Shown: positions 34,898 through 43,876, counted from the stretch's first letter. The stretch is 53,055 nt of DNA from an uncultured Coriobacteriaceae bacterium (GCA_900539345.1 UQBS01000012.1:1-53055), one strand, 5' to 3'. A program made the numbers and translations. Notes: generated by a model from the sequence alone, not told the origin.

Positions 34898-36978
34898 CAG
34901 TCCATCACCTGCTCGGTCGAAACCTCGCGCGTCATGAGGATCGAAACGGGGTCCGTCATTTCCACGCCGTACACGGCGCCCAGCACACCGCGGCACACGT
35001 TCGAGGCGACGTAGCCACCGCCGCCGCCGTGCTCGACGATGGCAGCCACCACGTACGTTGGATCCTCGGCAGGCGCGGCGGCACAGAACCAGGCATGCGG
35101 GTTGTCGTCATCGTCTCCCGCCTCGCCCGTACCGGACTTGCCCATGACCGTGACGGGCAAACCCGCAAAATAGTCGCCCACATACGTCTCGTTCACCACA
35201 CCGACGAGCGCATCGTTCACAAAGGACAGGATGTCCTGCGAGATCGAAACCTCGCAGCTCGGCTTCTGCTCCGCCGTGATGATGGGCTCGCGGGTCTGGT
35301 TGGAAAGGACGTCAAGCAGCACGTGGGGCCACATCTCCACCGCCCCGTTCACAAGGCCGCAGTACGCGTAGCACATCTGAAGAGGCGTGACGAGGATGTC
35401 GCCTTGGCCGATGGCGATGTTTGCCGTGTCGCCGCCCTGCCAGGCGCGCGCGGAGTCCTCGACCCAAGTGTAGTGGTTCCACTTCCATTCGGCATCAGGC
35501 ACGCGACCCTGCGACTCGGCCGGCAGGTCGATGCCGGTCGCCGAGCCAATGCCCCAGCGGCGAAACATCTCTTGAATGCCCTCGGGATGGTCGGAGTAGT
35601 AAAACGCCTTCGCAATCTCGTAAAACACGGTGTCGCAGGAATTGGTGATGCCCTCGTAGAGATTCATCCAGCCGTGTCCGGAGTGGTTCCAACAATGCAT
35701 GCCGTATTGCTCGCCAAAGCCCGTCCAATAGCCCGTGCACTCGACGAGGGAGCTTGTCGTGGTCATGCCCGACTCAAGCGCGGCGCAGGTCGTGAACGGC
35801 TTGATGGTGGAGGCAGAGGGGTACAGGCCGTTGATGGCACGGTTGAGAAGCGGGGTGTTCGCACCCTCGGCAATGAGCTGCGCCCAAGCGTCGGTACTGA
35901 TGCCGCCGATGAACGCGGAGGGGTCAAACGTCGGGTAGCTTGCCATGGCAAGAACCTCGCCAGTCTTGCAGTTAATGCAGACGCACGAGGCGCCCGTAGG
36001 CTTGTAGTGAAGGTAATCGCTCGCCTCAAGGCCGAGAAGCAGCGCTTGCTCTGCGGCGGCCTGCACCGTTGCGTCCACGGTAAGCCGCACGTCGCTTCCC
36101 GGCTCGGGATCGACTTCCGAGGCTATCCCCAAGATGTTGCCCGAGACGTCGACATAGACCTTGCGCGAACCGCGCACGCCCTGCAGCACGTTTTCATATT
36201 GGTATTCGACACCCGACTTGCCCACGATGTCGCCTGATTGATACGTGAGCTGACGCTGCGGGTCGGCGTTGAACGCCTCGAGCTCCTCGCTCGAAATGGT
36301 GCCCGTATACCCGAGCAAATGGCACGCAAGGGAGCCGTAAGGATAGGTGCGCACCGTGCGAGACTCCACCGAGACGCCGGGGAACTGGCCGGGGTGCTCG
36401 ACCACGTAGGACACGGCGCTTTCGGGCACGTCGATCATGACCGTGCGCAGCGACTGCGCGCCCTCCGACGCGCTCTGGATGTTGCGGCGCACGGCCACGT
36501 CGGGCATGCCGAGCAGGTTGCCCAGACGGCGCACGACACGCGAGTTGTCTGCCACGGACTTGTCGGCGACGACCGCCATGCAGGTGCGGTTGCCCACGAG
36601 GACGTTGCCGTTGCGGTCGAGGATGCGCCCGCGCGTCGCACGCAACGACACCTCGGAGGTGCTGTTCGAGTTGGCCTGGTCGGAGTAGTCTCGTCCCGAA
36701 ATGACCTGCATGCCCCAAAGGCGCAGCAACAGCACGCCAAAGGCGGTGCCTGCCAAAGCGGAAAAGATTGCCGTGCGCCTGCGAAGCCCCGCCTGGCCGG
36801 AGACGTCGAGTGATTCCGCCGGCCTGATGGGCGACCGCCCCGAGTTGAAATCAAGACCGCTGGCACCCGTGAGGGGCGGGACGGCATGGCCGGCCCGATG
36901 GCGCACGACGAGAAGAACGGCAACGCACACAACCGCCAACACGGCAATGACGATCACAACGAGGACTGACGTGTCCAA
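34897..36978 (-). CDS. mrdA: Penicillin-binding protein 2 with two N-terminal membrane helices
   Basis: This class B penicillin-binding protein is the cross-linking partner of RodA. In the 693-residue form, membrane helices lie at about 3-26 and 68-88, then the dimerisation domain (RATRGRILDRNGNVL, about 113-127) and the transpeptidase domain with SxxK = STIK (Ser390), SxN-like SCD (447-449) and KSG (614-616). PBP2 usually has one helix. I chose TTG 36978 because AGGGGAGG lies eight bases upstream; GTG 37017 also opens the frame but has no ribosome binding site. It lies between mreD and rodA and overlaps rodA. Confidence 0.92.
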   Translation of the reverse strand: MDTSVLVVIVIAVLAVVCVAVLLVVRHRAGHAVPPLTGASGLDFNSGRSPIRPAESLDVSGQAGLRRRTAIFSALAGTAFGVLLLRLWGMQVISGRDYSDQANSNSTSEVSLRATRGRILDRNGNVLVGNRTCMAVVADKSVADNSRVVRRLGNLLGMPDVAVRRNIQSASEGAQSLRTVMIDVPESAVSYVVEHPGQFPGVSVESRTVRTYPYGSLACHLLGYTGTISSEELEAFNADPQRQLTYQSGDIVGKSGVEYQYENVLQGVRGSRKVYVDVSGNILGIASEVDPEPGSDVRLTVDATVQAAAEQALLLGLEASDYLHYKPTGASCVCINCKTGEVLAMASYPTFDPSAFIGGISTDAWAQLIAEGANTPLLNRAINGLYPSASTIKPFTTCAALESGMTTTSSLVECTGYWTGFGEQYGMHCWNHSGHGWMNLYEGITNSCDTVFYEIAKAFYYSDHPEGIQEMFRRWGIGSATGIDLPAESQGRVPDAEWKWNHYTWVEDSARAWQGGDTANIAIGQGDILVTPLQMCYAYCGLVNGAVEMWPHVLLDVLSNQTREPIITAEQKPSCEVSISQDILSFVNDALVGVVNETYVGDYFAGLPVTVMGKSGTGEAGDDDDNPHAWFCAAAPAEDPTYVVAAIVEHGGGGGYVASNVCRGVLGAVYGVEMTDPVSILMTREVSTEQVMD

Positions 36979-37020
36979 GACGCGCACCTCCCCTTTTTCA
37001 ACAGATACATCGGGCACCGG

Positions 37021-37542
37021 CTAGCGAAGCCGGCGAGAACGCCGACCGCCAGAAAGCCTGGCATAGATGGCAAAGACCAGTAGCGCGAAGAGCGAGTCGA
37101 GCACGGACGCGAGCAACGCAAGGCCCACGACCTCGCCCATCGTTGCCCCCATAGTGCCCAAAAGCACCATGACGGCGGCGGAAATGAGGTTGTACACAAC
37201 GTCGGCGGCAAAGAAGACGATGCAGGCCCTCAAGGGTTCGCGCAGAAGGGCCGGCTTGCCCAGGTGCGCGCAGGCAAATGCAAAGATGCTGCCAAGCAGC
37301 GACGACAGCCCAAGCGTGGAGGACCCGAGCATGTCAAACAAGAGGCCGAGGGCAAATCCCGCAATGACGCCGGCGAAAGCCCCTTTGCGCAGAGCCAGAA
37401 AGAACACCGCACACAGAAGGAAGTTCGGCACGGCGCCCAGAAGGCTCACATGGCCGCCCAACAAAAGTTGGACCAGCACACAGGCAACCACAACCAAAAC
37501 ACTGGACCGCTTCGAGCTGCAGGAATCGGGCACTGTCGGCAT
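37021..37542 (-). CDS. mreD: Rod shape-determining protein MreD
   Basis: MreD is a small membrane component of the elongasome. The 173-residue protein has about five or six membrane helices and a basic C terminus (GGRRSRRLR). Identification rests on length, hydrophobicity and its place between mreC and mrdA, with family-like text NFLLCAVFFLALRKG and GLLFDMLGSSTLG. ATG 37542 overlaps the mreC stop (TGATG); GTG 37545 just upstream is an alternative. Confidence 0.9.
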   Translation of the reverse strand: MPTVPDSCSSKRSSVLVVVACVLVQLLLGGHVSLLGAVPNFLLCAVFFLALRKGAFAGVIAGFALGLLFDMLGSSTLGLSSLLGSIFAFACAHLGKPALLREPLRACIVFFAADVVYNLISAAVMVLLGTMGATMGEVVGLALLASVLDSLFALLVFAIYARLSGGRRSRRLR

Positions 37543-38453
37543 CACTGGGCATCACCTGCACTTTGGCCACTTTCAAGGTCCTGGTCGGTCGACACTGCAT
37601 CAACCTGCGCGCCATATGCCGTGATGACAAAGACCTCCGAGGCGTTTGCGGCCTGCGTCAAGGGCTTTACCACTATGTCCTGGAAAAGAGACGAGGGCTC
37701 GCTCACCACGCTTACCACCGTACCCACCGCAAGACCCTTCGGGTAGACGTCGCTTCTCCCCGACGCCCTCACGACATCGCCCACGCTCACCGCGTCATCG
37801 CTGGACACGTAGTCGACGCGCACCGTGGAATCCACAGAACCGGACAGAATGCCCGCGGCACCGCTCTCCCCCACCGACACGCTCATGGAAAACATGGGGT
37901 CATTTATCAAACGGACCGTTGCCGTGGTAGGAGAGACGGCGCACACCTGGCCGACAAGGGAGGCGCCGTCCGTCACGGGCATGTCGAGGCCCACGCCGTC
38001 GTTGCTGCCACGGTTGATGACGATCGTCTGGGTCCACGTGTCTTGAGGGCCCGTTATAACCTGAGCCGCGACGCCCGAGGCGCCAAACGACGAAGCGAGC
38101 CCGAGCATCGCCCTGAGGCTTTCGTTTTCTTCCTTGTACTGCTGCAATTCGCCGAGCTGCGAGAGCAAGTAGGCGTTGCGGTCGCGCAATTCCGTGAGCG
38201 TCTCTTCGTCGGCGCTGGCATTGACGAGGTTCGTGCGCAACGTGTCGATGGGCTTGGCTAGAGACGACCCGAGATTCTGCAAGGGGGAAACGGCCCATTG
38301 CACACCCGCGCGCAGCATATGGACGGGGCCATTTGATCCCTCTTGGGAATACACCGTCATCAGCAGGGCGGATAGACACGTGCACACCACGAGCGCCCGG
38401 AAGGCCGCCTTCCCCCCGCGTGCATCAGCCCCAAGGCTGGGAAGTTTGGTCAC
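37542..38453 (-). CDS. mreC: Rod shape-determining protein MreC
   Basis: MreC is the extracytoplasmic scaffold of the elongasome that contacts PBP2. The 303-residue protein has one membrane helix (about 18-35), a coiled coil with heptads around LTELRDRNAYLLSQLGELQQYKEENESLRAML (about 85-118) and a beta-rich domain (INRGSNDGVGLDMPV, GLVGQV-like SLVGQVCAV, RLINDPMFSMSV). The start is GTG 38453, four bases after AAGGGGG. It lies 19 bases from mreB and overlaps mreD. Confidence 0.93.
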   Translation of the reverse strand: MTKLPSLGADARGGKAAFRALVVCTCLSALLMTVYSQEGSNGPVHMLRAGVQWAVSPLQNLGSSLAKPIDTLRTNLVNASADEETLTELRDRNAYLLSQLGELQQYKEENESLRAMLGLASSFGASGVAAQVITGPQDTWTQTIVINRGSNDGVGLDMPVTDGASLVGQVCAVSPTTATVRLINDPMFSMSVSVGESGAAGILSGSVDSTVRVDYVSSDDAVSVGDVVRASGRSDVYPKGLAVGTVVSVVSEPSSLFQDIVVKPLTQAANASEVFVITAYGAQVDAVSTDQDLESGQSAGDAQ

Positions 38454-38472
38454 AGCGCCCCCTTAGATGCAC

Positions 38473-39516
38473 TTAGGCCGATGCCTGTGTATACGAGCCC
38501 GAAAGGGCATTGGCGTCGAGCACCGCCATGCAGCCCTTGACGACGTTCTCCAGAGCCGTGGGCGAGACATTGACGGGCACGCCCGTTTCCTCGCGCAGGC
38601 GACGGTCCAGGCCGCGCAGCATTCCGCCGCCGCCAGACAAAAGGATGCCGTAGTACATGATGTCGCTGGCAATGTCGGGCGGAGTCGCGTCAAGCACTTC
38701 GCGCACGACCTTGACGATGGCCTTGATGGGGTCCTGGATGGCGCGACGCACTTCCTCGGACTCGATGCGCACGGTCTTGGGCATGCCGGTCACCGTGTCG
38801 CGGCCGTTGACCTCGACATCGAGTTCACGGTCGAGGGGTGCGGCTGAGCCGACCTTAATTTTGATGATTTCGGCAGTGCGCTCACCGATGTTGAGACCGT
38901 AGGTTTCCCTCACCATCTCAAGGATGGCGCGGTCGAAGGCGTTACCGCCCACGCGAACCGAACGGGAGACGACAATGCCGCCCATCGAAATGACCGCGAC
39001 CTCAGCCGTGCCGCCGCCAATGTCGACGACAAGAGAGCCGGTCGGTTCCTCGACGGGAAGCTCGGCGCCGATGGCTGCGGCCATGGGTTCCTCGATGAGG
39101 AACGCCTGCGAGGCGCCCGCCTGCAGCGCGGCTTCGAAGACGGCGCGCTTCTCAACGGACGTGACGCCGCTGGGAATGCCGATGACAACACGAGGACGCG
39201 GGGCAAGCAGGCCCTTCTTCTCGCCGCAGGCCTTGCCGATGAAATAGCGAAGCATAGCCTCGGTCACGTCGAAGTCGGCAATGACGCCATCCCTCATCGG
39301 CTTGATGGCCTCGATGTTTCCAGGGGTGCGGCCGAGCATGCGCTTCGCATCGGCGCCAACCGCCAGGACACGATTCTTGTCACGGTCGATGGCGACAACT
39401 GAGGGTTCGTTGATGAGAATCCCCGCCTCGCGCGTGGCAACAAGCGTGTTCGCGGTACCTAGGTCTATTGCCAGGCCTGCACCGTTGCGGCCCAGGATGT
39501 TGTCTAGAAACGACAT
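38473..39516 (-). CDS. mreB: Rod shape-determining protein MreB (actin-like)
   Basis: MreB is the actin-like filament protein that guides lateral wall synthesis. The 347-residue protein has the phosphate-1 motif IDLGTANTLV, GIPSGVTSVEKRAV, IEEPMAAAIG, phosphate-2 VDIGGGTAEVAV and the adenosine motif LLSGGGGMLRGLD. The length is normal. It follows the ndk terminator closely, with a leader of only about 15-45 bases, and the ribosome binding site is poor (GGTG), so where its promoter lies is unclear. Confidence 0.96.
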   Translation of the reverse strand: MSFLDNILGRNGAGLAIDLGTANTLVATREAGILINEPSVVAIDRDKNRVLAVGADAKRMLGRTPGNIEAIKPMRDGVIADFDVTEAMLRYFIGKACGEKKGLLAPRPRVVIGIPSGVTSVEKRAVFEAALQAGASQAFLIEEPMAAAIGAELPVEEPTGSLVVDIGGGTAEVAVISMGGIVVSRSVRVGGNAFDRAILEMVRETYGLNIGERTAEIIKIKVGSAAPLDRELDVEVNGRDTVTGMPKTVRIESEEVRRAIQDPIKAIVKVVREVLDATPPDIASDIMYYGILLSGGGGMLRGLDRRLREETGVPVNVSPTALENVVKGCMAVLDANALSGSYTQASA

Positions 39517-39530
39517 GCGCGCACCAATCG

Positions 39531-39563
39531 AAAAGTAGGCCCATCCCGCTAGGCGGGATGGGC
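39531..39563 (-). terminator. Terminator between ndk and mreB
   Basis: GCCCATCCCGC (39539-39549) pairs perfectly with GCGGGATGGGC (39553-39563) around a three-base loop. On the minus strand it is followed by CTACTTTTCG, with TTTT at 39531-39534. It lies 43 bases after ndk and ends 14 bases before the mreB ATG. Confidence 0.8.
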
Positions 39564-39606
39564 TTGCAAGACTTCAACTTGTCAGAAAGTCAAATGCCAA
39601 GCGAGC

Positions 39607-40011
39607 TTAGGCCTGGAAGAAGATGCCAATCTCGCGCTCGGCAGATGCGGGAGAGTCGGAACCATGGATGACGTTGCGGTCAACGGAGAGGCCGAAGTCG
39701 CCACGGATGGTGCCGGGCTCAGCCTTGGCGCAGTCGGTGGCGCCCATGAGGCGACGCATGTTGGCAACGGCGTTCTCGCCGGAGATAACCATCTTGACGA
39801 CGGGGCCGGAGGTGATGTAGGACACGAGGCCCTCGTAGAAAGGCTTGCCCTTGTGCTCGGCGTAGTTGGCCTCGGCCTGCTCGGGGGTGACCATCTCGAG
39901 CACCATGCGCTCGATGGTGAGACCGGAGCGCTCGATGCGGTTGACGATCTCGCCGATGTGACGGTTGGCCACAGCGTCGGGCTTAATCATGATGTAAGTC
40001 TTCTCGATCAT
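39607..40011 (-). CDS. ndk: Nucleoside diphosphate kinase
   Basis: Ndk moves phosphate between nucleoside tri- and diphosphates through a phosphohistidine. The 134-residue protein has the start EKTYIMIKPDAV, GENAVANMRRLMGATD and the active-site NVIHGSDSPASAEREI with the catalytic histidine. ATG 40011 follows GAAAGG by seven bases; the frame is open to 40062 without support. It lies 72 bases after the TPR protein gene. Confidence 0.97.
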   Translation of the reverse strand: MIEKTYIMIKPDAVANRHIGEIVNRIERSGLTIERMVLEMVTPEQAEANYAEHKGKPFYEGLVSYITSGPVVKMVISGENAVANMRRLMGATDCAKAEPGTIRGDFGLSVDRNVIHGSDSPASAEREIGIFFQA

Positions 40012-40083
40012 TGTCGTGCCTTTCACTCGTTGTCTGCTAATGCAACTCACACTGCGCATCAAGCGCAGAAGGAGACCCTTTTG

Positions 40084-41481
40084 CTAGGCCTGCTCGCCCT
40101 CGGCAGGAGCCTGTTCGCCCTCGGCGGGCTGGCCGGCGGGCGCGGCAGCCTGGTCGGCCTGCTGGCCGGCCTCGGTCTGCTCCTCGGAGACGACCTTCTC
40201 GCCGTTGAACGCGTCGACATAGGTGTTGTCGGTCTCGGAGAGGATGACGCGCTCGACGTTGGAGACCTTCCAACCAATGCCCTGGCGCACGAGGCTCACA
40301 CGGTAGGTGATCTTGCCGCCCTGGGGAAGCGCGGTCTGCACAATGGCAACGCAGTCGCTCATCGTTGCGTCCATGCCGATGACCTCGGCGGTACCGTTGC
40401 CCTCGATGGAACTCATGACCTGGTTGCGGGCGGTGTCGTCAACGCTCGAAGCCCAAAGGCCGGATGCGCTGTCGCCGTCTGCAGCGGCGGCAAACACGTC
40501 GGAGATGACGCCCTCACGGGAAGGAATGCCCAGGCCTGCCGCATAGGCACCGGCACAGGCGCCGAGCACAACAACCACAATCAGAATGACGACAAGCGCG
40601 CGCTTGAGCCCACGGTGCGGCTTCACCTGATCGTAGGCCTCACGACGACGCTGGTCGGCCACGATGTCGGCCTCGGAGATGTTGAAGAAGCCCGAGTCCT
40701 CGGCGCTGGGGAGCAGATCGCCGGACATGCCGGCCGGGTCATAGGTGGGATCGACCATGCCCGCAGAGTAGCCTCCGGTGTTGGTGCCCATTGCCTGGAC
40801 AGCCTGCGTGGCGCGGCTGAAATCGACCTGGGCCGCAGCGGAGAGCTGATAGCCGGTAGAGGTGGCGTTCTGGAAGGCGGACACCGCCTCGACCATGCGG
40901 TTCGTCGCAACGTAGGCCTGGCCGAGGTTTGCGAAGATGAGCGAGCGCTCCTGAGGGTTCGACGCAAAGTCGACGGCCGTGCGGTAGGCCTCGGCGGCAT
41001 CTGCCGGACGGCGCATCTGCATGAAGCTCACGCCAAGGTTGATGAGGGCCTTGGCAGGTTCGGGGTTGTTGGGATCCAGGGCGGCCTGACGGTACGCGGT
41101 GCCGGCGTTGCGCGAGTCGCCGAGCTTGGAGTACGCCTCGCCAAGCGCCATGTGGGCCTTGTAGGCGCCACGGTAGTTCTGGTCGGTCAGGGCATGGCGC
41201 AGCGAGTCGATGGTGCCGCGCAGGTCGCCGAGGGCCATCTGCGCCTTGCCGAGGTTCGTGTACACAGCGCCCTGGTTGCCGTAAGAGGAATCCGCCAGGG
41301 CAGCACGATAGGCCTGTGTGGCCTCCTGCACACGACCGATGCGCATGAGGGCGTTGCCGCACAGATGGCAAGCCTCGCCGGTGCCCGGACCGGTGCCGCA
41401 CTGCGAGAAGAGAATGACTGCGCTCTCCCAGTCCTTGGCGTCATATGCCTGTTTTGCCCTGTTGAAGGTCGTGATATCCAA
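40084..41481 (-). CDS. TPR-repeat membrane protein of unknown function
   Basis: I do not recognise a named family. Of 465 residues, the first ~225 form tetratricopeptide repeats (for example GACHLCGNALMRIGRVQEATQAYRAAL-like text, KAHMALGEAYSKLGDSRNAGTAYRQAAL and ALINLGVSFMQMRRPADAAEAYRTAV). A single membrane helix follows at about 291-315 (ALVVILIVVVVLGACAGAY). The C-terminal ~150 residues would be outside, with a small globular part and a repetitive Gln/Ala/Glu tail (PAEGEQAPAEGEQA). The start is TTG 41481 after GGAG. It lies between ndk and a second single-pass protein with opposite composition (zinc ribbon inside), suggesting an envelope role. Confidence 0.8.
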   Translation of the reverse strand: MDITTFNRAKQAYDAKDWESAVILFSQCGTGPGTGEACHLCGNALMRIGRVQEATQAYRAALADSSYGNQGAVYTNLGKAQMALGDLRGTIDSLRHALTDQNYRGAYKAHMALGEAYSKLGDSRNAGTAYRQAALDPNNPEPAKALINLGVSFMQMRRPADAAEAYRTAVDFASNPQERSLIFANLGQAYVATNRMVEAVSAFQNATSTGYQLSAAAQVDFSRATQAVQAMGTNTGGYSAGMVDPTYDPAGMSGDLLPSAEDSGFFNISEADIVADQRRREAYDQVKPHRGLKRALVVILIVVVVLGACAGAYAAGLGIPSREGVISDVFAAAADGDSASGLWASSVDDTARNQVMSSIEGNGTAEVIGMDATMSDCVAIVQTALPQGGKITYRVSLVRQGIGWKVSNVERVILSETDNTYVDAFNGEKVVSEEQTEAGQQADQAAAPAGQPAEGEQAPAEGEQA

Positions 41482-41541
41482 CGGTAATGCTCCTCGTGCC
41501 CTGGAAGGAAATGTGCGTATGGTGCGTCGGGGTGCCCCTCT

Positions 41542-41587
41542 TAAAAGAAGGGCCAGTCGGCAATTGTACGTTGCGACCGGCCCTTCT
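41542..41587 (-). terminator. Terminator after the zinc-ribbon protein gene
   Basis: AGAAGGGCC (41546-41554) pairs with GGCCCTTCT (41579-41587), and the stem continues inward with GTCG/CGAC and CAA/TTG interrupted by mismatches. On the minus strand it runs into TCTTTTAAG. It lies about 50 bases after the gene stop. Confidence 0.85.
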
Positions 41588-41639
41588 CACAGGGCATTAT
41601 AGAAACTACAGTACCTCAGATGAGTCTTGCGGTCTTGCG

Positions 41640-42629
41640 CTATGCCTGAACGGGGCGAGCTGCCTCGTAGTTCTGCTCGTAGTCGATGCGGTACTTGTTC
41701 GTGTGGCCGTGGTCGTCGGCGGGGCCGTTGTCGCGGCTCAGGATGTCAGAGACGTCATTGCCGGCGATATCGGCGTCGCAGGCCTCGACAAGCACGGAGA
41801 TGCGCATCTCGAGGTCGTTGTACAGGTTGTCGATGGCAGCCTTGGTCTGAGCGTAGGCAGAGTTGGCGTCGACGGCAACGGCCTGCAGCGTCGTGCGGGC
41901 AGAGCTGATCTGCGCCTGGAGGTCAGCCGCGCGGTTGCGCAAGTCAGACAGGTCGCTAACGCCCAGGTTGTCGGAAAACTCCGTCGCGATAGAGCTGATC
42001 TGGCCGTGGAACCCGTCAAGCTGGTTGTAAGCGGTCGTGAGCTGCGTGAACGCATCGGCGGCGGGGGCGGCCGTCTGCTGGTCGCTCACCGGGGCGGAAG
42101 TGTCGCCCGCAACCGTGCCCTGCTCGGTGCCGCCCTGCTGGGACTGGTCGCCGTTGGAGGTCACCACGACGTTGCCGCCGTCGACCGTAGCCGTGCCGGG
42201 TTGGGCGCCGGTATCCCAGGGATGCAGGATGATAAGCACGAGCGCCACAATGAGCACAAGCAGCACCGCGATGAGCACGATGGGCCACTTGGGCGACTTG
42301 GTGGCGGCGCTCATGTCGACGCTGCGGCCGGGCATGGCGGGCGTAGCGGGCACAGCGGCGAACTCCTGGCTTGCGCCGGTGCGCGGGAACTGCCCAGAAG
42401 GCTGCTGGAACGGCGGCATCTGGCGCGTGGGCTCATATGACTGGCGCGCAGGCTGCGCCGCGAACTCCTGCGAGGGCTGGCGATAGGCCATGGGGTCCTC
42501 ATACCCCTGCTGACCAGGCATGACCTGAGTCTGCCCCGCATACTGGGGCTCAGGCTGAAGAGGGGTGCCGCACGTGGGGCAGAACTTCGTGGACTCAGAG
42601 CATTCGGTACCGCAAACTGAACATTTCAT
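41640..42629 (-). CDS. Zinc-ribbon single-pass membrane protein with coiled coil
   Basis: This 329-residue protein starts with a zinc ribbon, CSVC and CPTC (Cys3, Cys6, Cys17, Cys20). A Pro/Gln-rich linker (about 25-110) is followed by one membrane helix (about 114-136, PIVLIAVLLVLIVALVLII), a Gly/Gln/Thr-rich stretch and an extracytoplasmic helical region (about 190-290) with coiled-coil character (DLSDLRNRAADLQAQISSARTTLQ). ATG 42629 follows AGGAGG perfectly. An extended -10 box lies 65 bases upstream. Such zinc-ribbon, disordered, membrane architectures are common in Gram-positive envelope proteins; the role is unknown. Confidence 0.82.
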   Translation of the reverse strand: MKCSVCGTECSESTKFCPTCGTPLQPEPQYAGQTQVMPGQQGYEDPMAYRQPSQEFAAQPARQSYEPTRQMPPFQQPSGQFPRTGASQEFAAVPATPAMPGRSVDMSAATKSPKWPIVLIAVLLVLIVALVLIILHPWDTGAQPGTATVDGGNVVVTSNGDQSQQGGTEQGTVAGDTSAPVSDQQTAAPAADAFTQLTTAYNQLDGFHGQISSIATEFSDNLGVSDLSDLRNRAADLQAQISSARTTLQAVAVDANSAYAQTKAAIDNLYNDLEMRISVLVEACDADIAGNDVSDILSRDNGPADDHGHTNKYRIDYEQNYEAARPVQA

Positions 42630-42693
42630 CGTTTGCCTCCTACCTTTTGTGATTCGTCGTTACTTCGTAAAATCGGTCGGACGCCACGGTCAC

Positions 42694-42702
42694 ATCATAG
42701 CA
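42694..42702 (-). promoter_or_regulatory. Extended -10 promoter of the zinc-ribbon gene
   Basis: The minus strand reads TGCTATGAT, a TGn-extended -10 box with TATGAT at 42694-42699. It is about 65 bases before the ATG at 42629 and has no clear -35 box, which extended -10 promoters can lack. Confidence 0.4.
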
Positions 42703-42732
42703 AAGCGCGGGGTGCGACGGGCGGCGCACACG

Positions 42733-43683
42733 CTATTCCGACACGGCCGCAAGATAGGCGACCGCGGCATCGCAGATGGCATGCGCCAACGTCTCCTGGT
42801 ACTCGGGGCTGCAAAGGAGCTGGTCTTCCTCGGGGTTGGACATGAATCCCATCTCGAAGAGCACCACGGGGACCTGGCAGAAGTTGAAACCCGCCAGGTC
42901 GGTCCTCTCCACAATCCCATCGTCTTGGGCACCCGTCTCGGAGATGATGATGGGGTGCATGATGCTGGCCGCATAGGCGCTTGCGTCTGCGATGCTCGTC
43001 GTCCACTCGTTGTAGCCCGGCACGAGCGTGGTGAACCCGCGCGGGCCGGAGTCGTCGGCGCCGTCGCAATGCAGGCGGATGAAGATGTCGGCCCCGCAGT
43101 CGTTGGCAACCTGGGCGCGCTCCTCACTCGAATACGTGCGGGAGTCGTCCTCGCGCACCATGACAACCGTGATTCCCTCGTCGCGCAGCTTGTCGCGCAG
43201 CAGCAACGCCACGGCAAGCGTGACGTCGGCCTCCTCGACGCCCGTCACGACGCCCTGGGTACCGCCCGGCTCGACGTACTGCATCTCGCTGGAACCAGGG
43301 CCGATGGGGGTAAGGGTGAGGTCGTAACCACCGCCATGGCCTGCGTCGATGCACACGGTGCCGCGCACAAGCCCCTCCCCCGCCACAGCGCGGGCCTGCA
43401 CGTCGCGACCCGTCTGCGACACGGCGTCCATGAAGCCGCCCGCCGCCTTGTTGGCCGCACCCGTAAGCTGACCGGTGGCACGGGCGTTGCACGACGCGCA
43501 TGACGCGACGCCCACCCCCGCAACCAGCACAGCCGCAAGGGCGCAGCCGCCTATGACAAACGTCCTGCGGCTTACGGGCAGTCCGGGCTTGACGACGTCG
43601 CCGTCATGCTCGGCCGGCACCTCACCCTTTGCCACAGGGCCGTCGGCGATGTCGGCCCGCTCGGACTGTTTTTCGTCTGTCAA
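42733..43683 (-). CDS. N-acetylmuramoyl-L-alanine amidase (Amidase_3), Tat-exported, possible lipoprotein
   Basis: The enzyme cleaves the bond between N-acetylmuramate and the peptide stem. Zinc and catalytic residues of Amidase_3 are visible: His116 in CIDAGHGG, Glu151 in GVEEADVTLAVALL, His205 in FIRLHCDGAD and Glu277 in LFEMGFMSNPEED. The 316-residue protein has a long signal with twin arginines VSRRTFVIGG (38-46), a hydrophobic segment (47-60) and a lipobox-like VASC (Cys62), pointing to Tat export and lipid anchoring. The start is TTG 43683, six bases after a perfect AGGAGG; the longer open frame to 43743 has no support. It lies 50 bases upstream of the zinc-ribbon promoter. Confidence 0.88.
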   Translation of the reverse strand: MTDEKQSERADIADGPVAKGEVPAEHDGDVVKPGLPVSRRTFVIGGCALAAVLVAGVGVASCASCNARATGQLTGAANKAAGGFMDAVSQTGRDVQARAVAGEGLVRGTVCIDAGHGGGYDLTLTPIGPGSSEMQYVEPGGTQGVVTGVEEADVTLAVALLLRDKLRDEGITVVMVREDDSRTYSSEERAQVANDCGADIFIRLHCDGADDSGPRGFTTLVPGYNEWTTSIADASAYAASIMHPIIISETGAQDDGIVERTDLAGFNFCQVPVVLFEMGFMSNPEEDQLLCSPEYQETLAHAICDAAVAYLAAVSE

Positions 43684-43876
43684 ACGTTGCCTCCTCACAT
43701 AGGCGCACACGGCGCGTGGCGCGCCGGACGGCCGGATATGCAACCTTCTACTCTACATGGGGCCGCACCGAGATGCACGCCACGCTGCCCAGGCAACAGA
43801 TATTCAGCAGCCAACGTCCACCACAGCGGCCGAACCCTGAAAACATGCCAAACCCTTTGCCGCAATTTTGCACATA

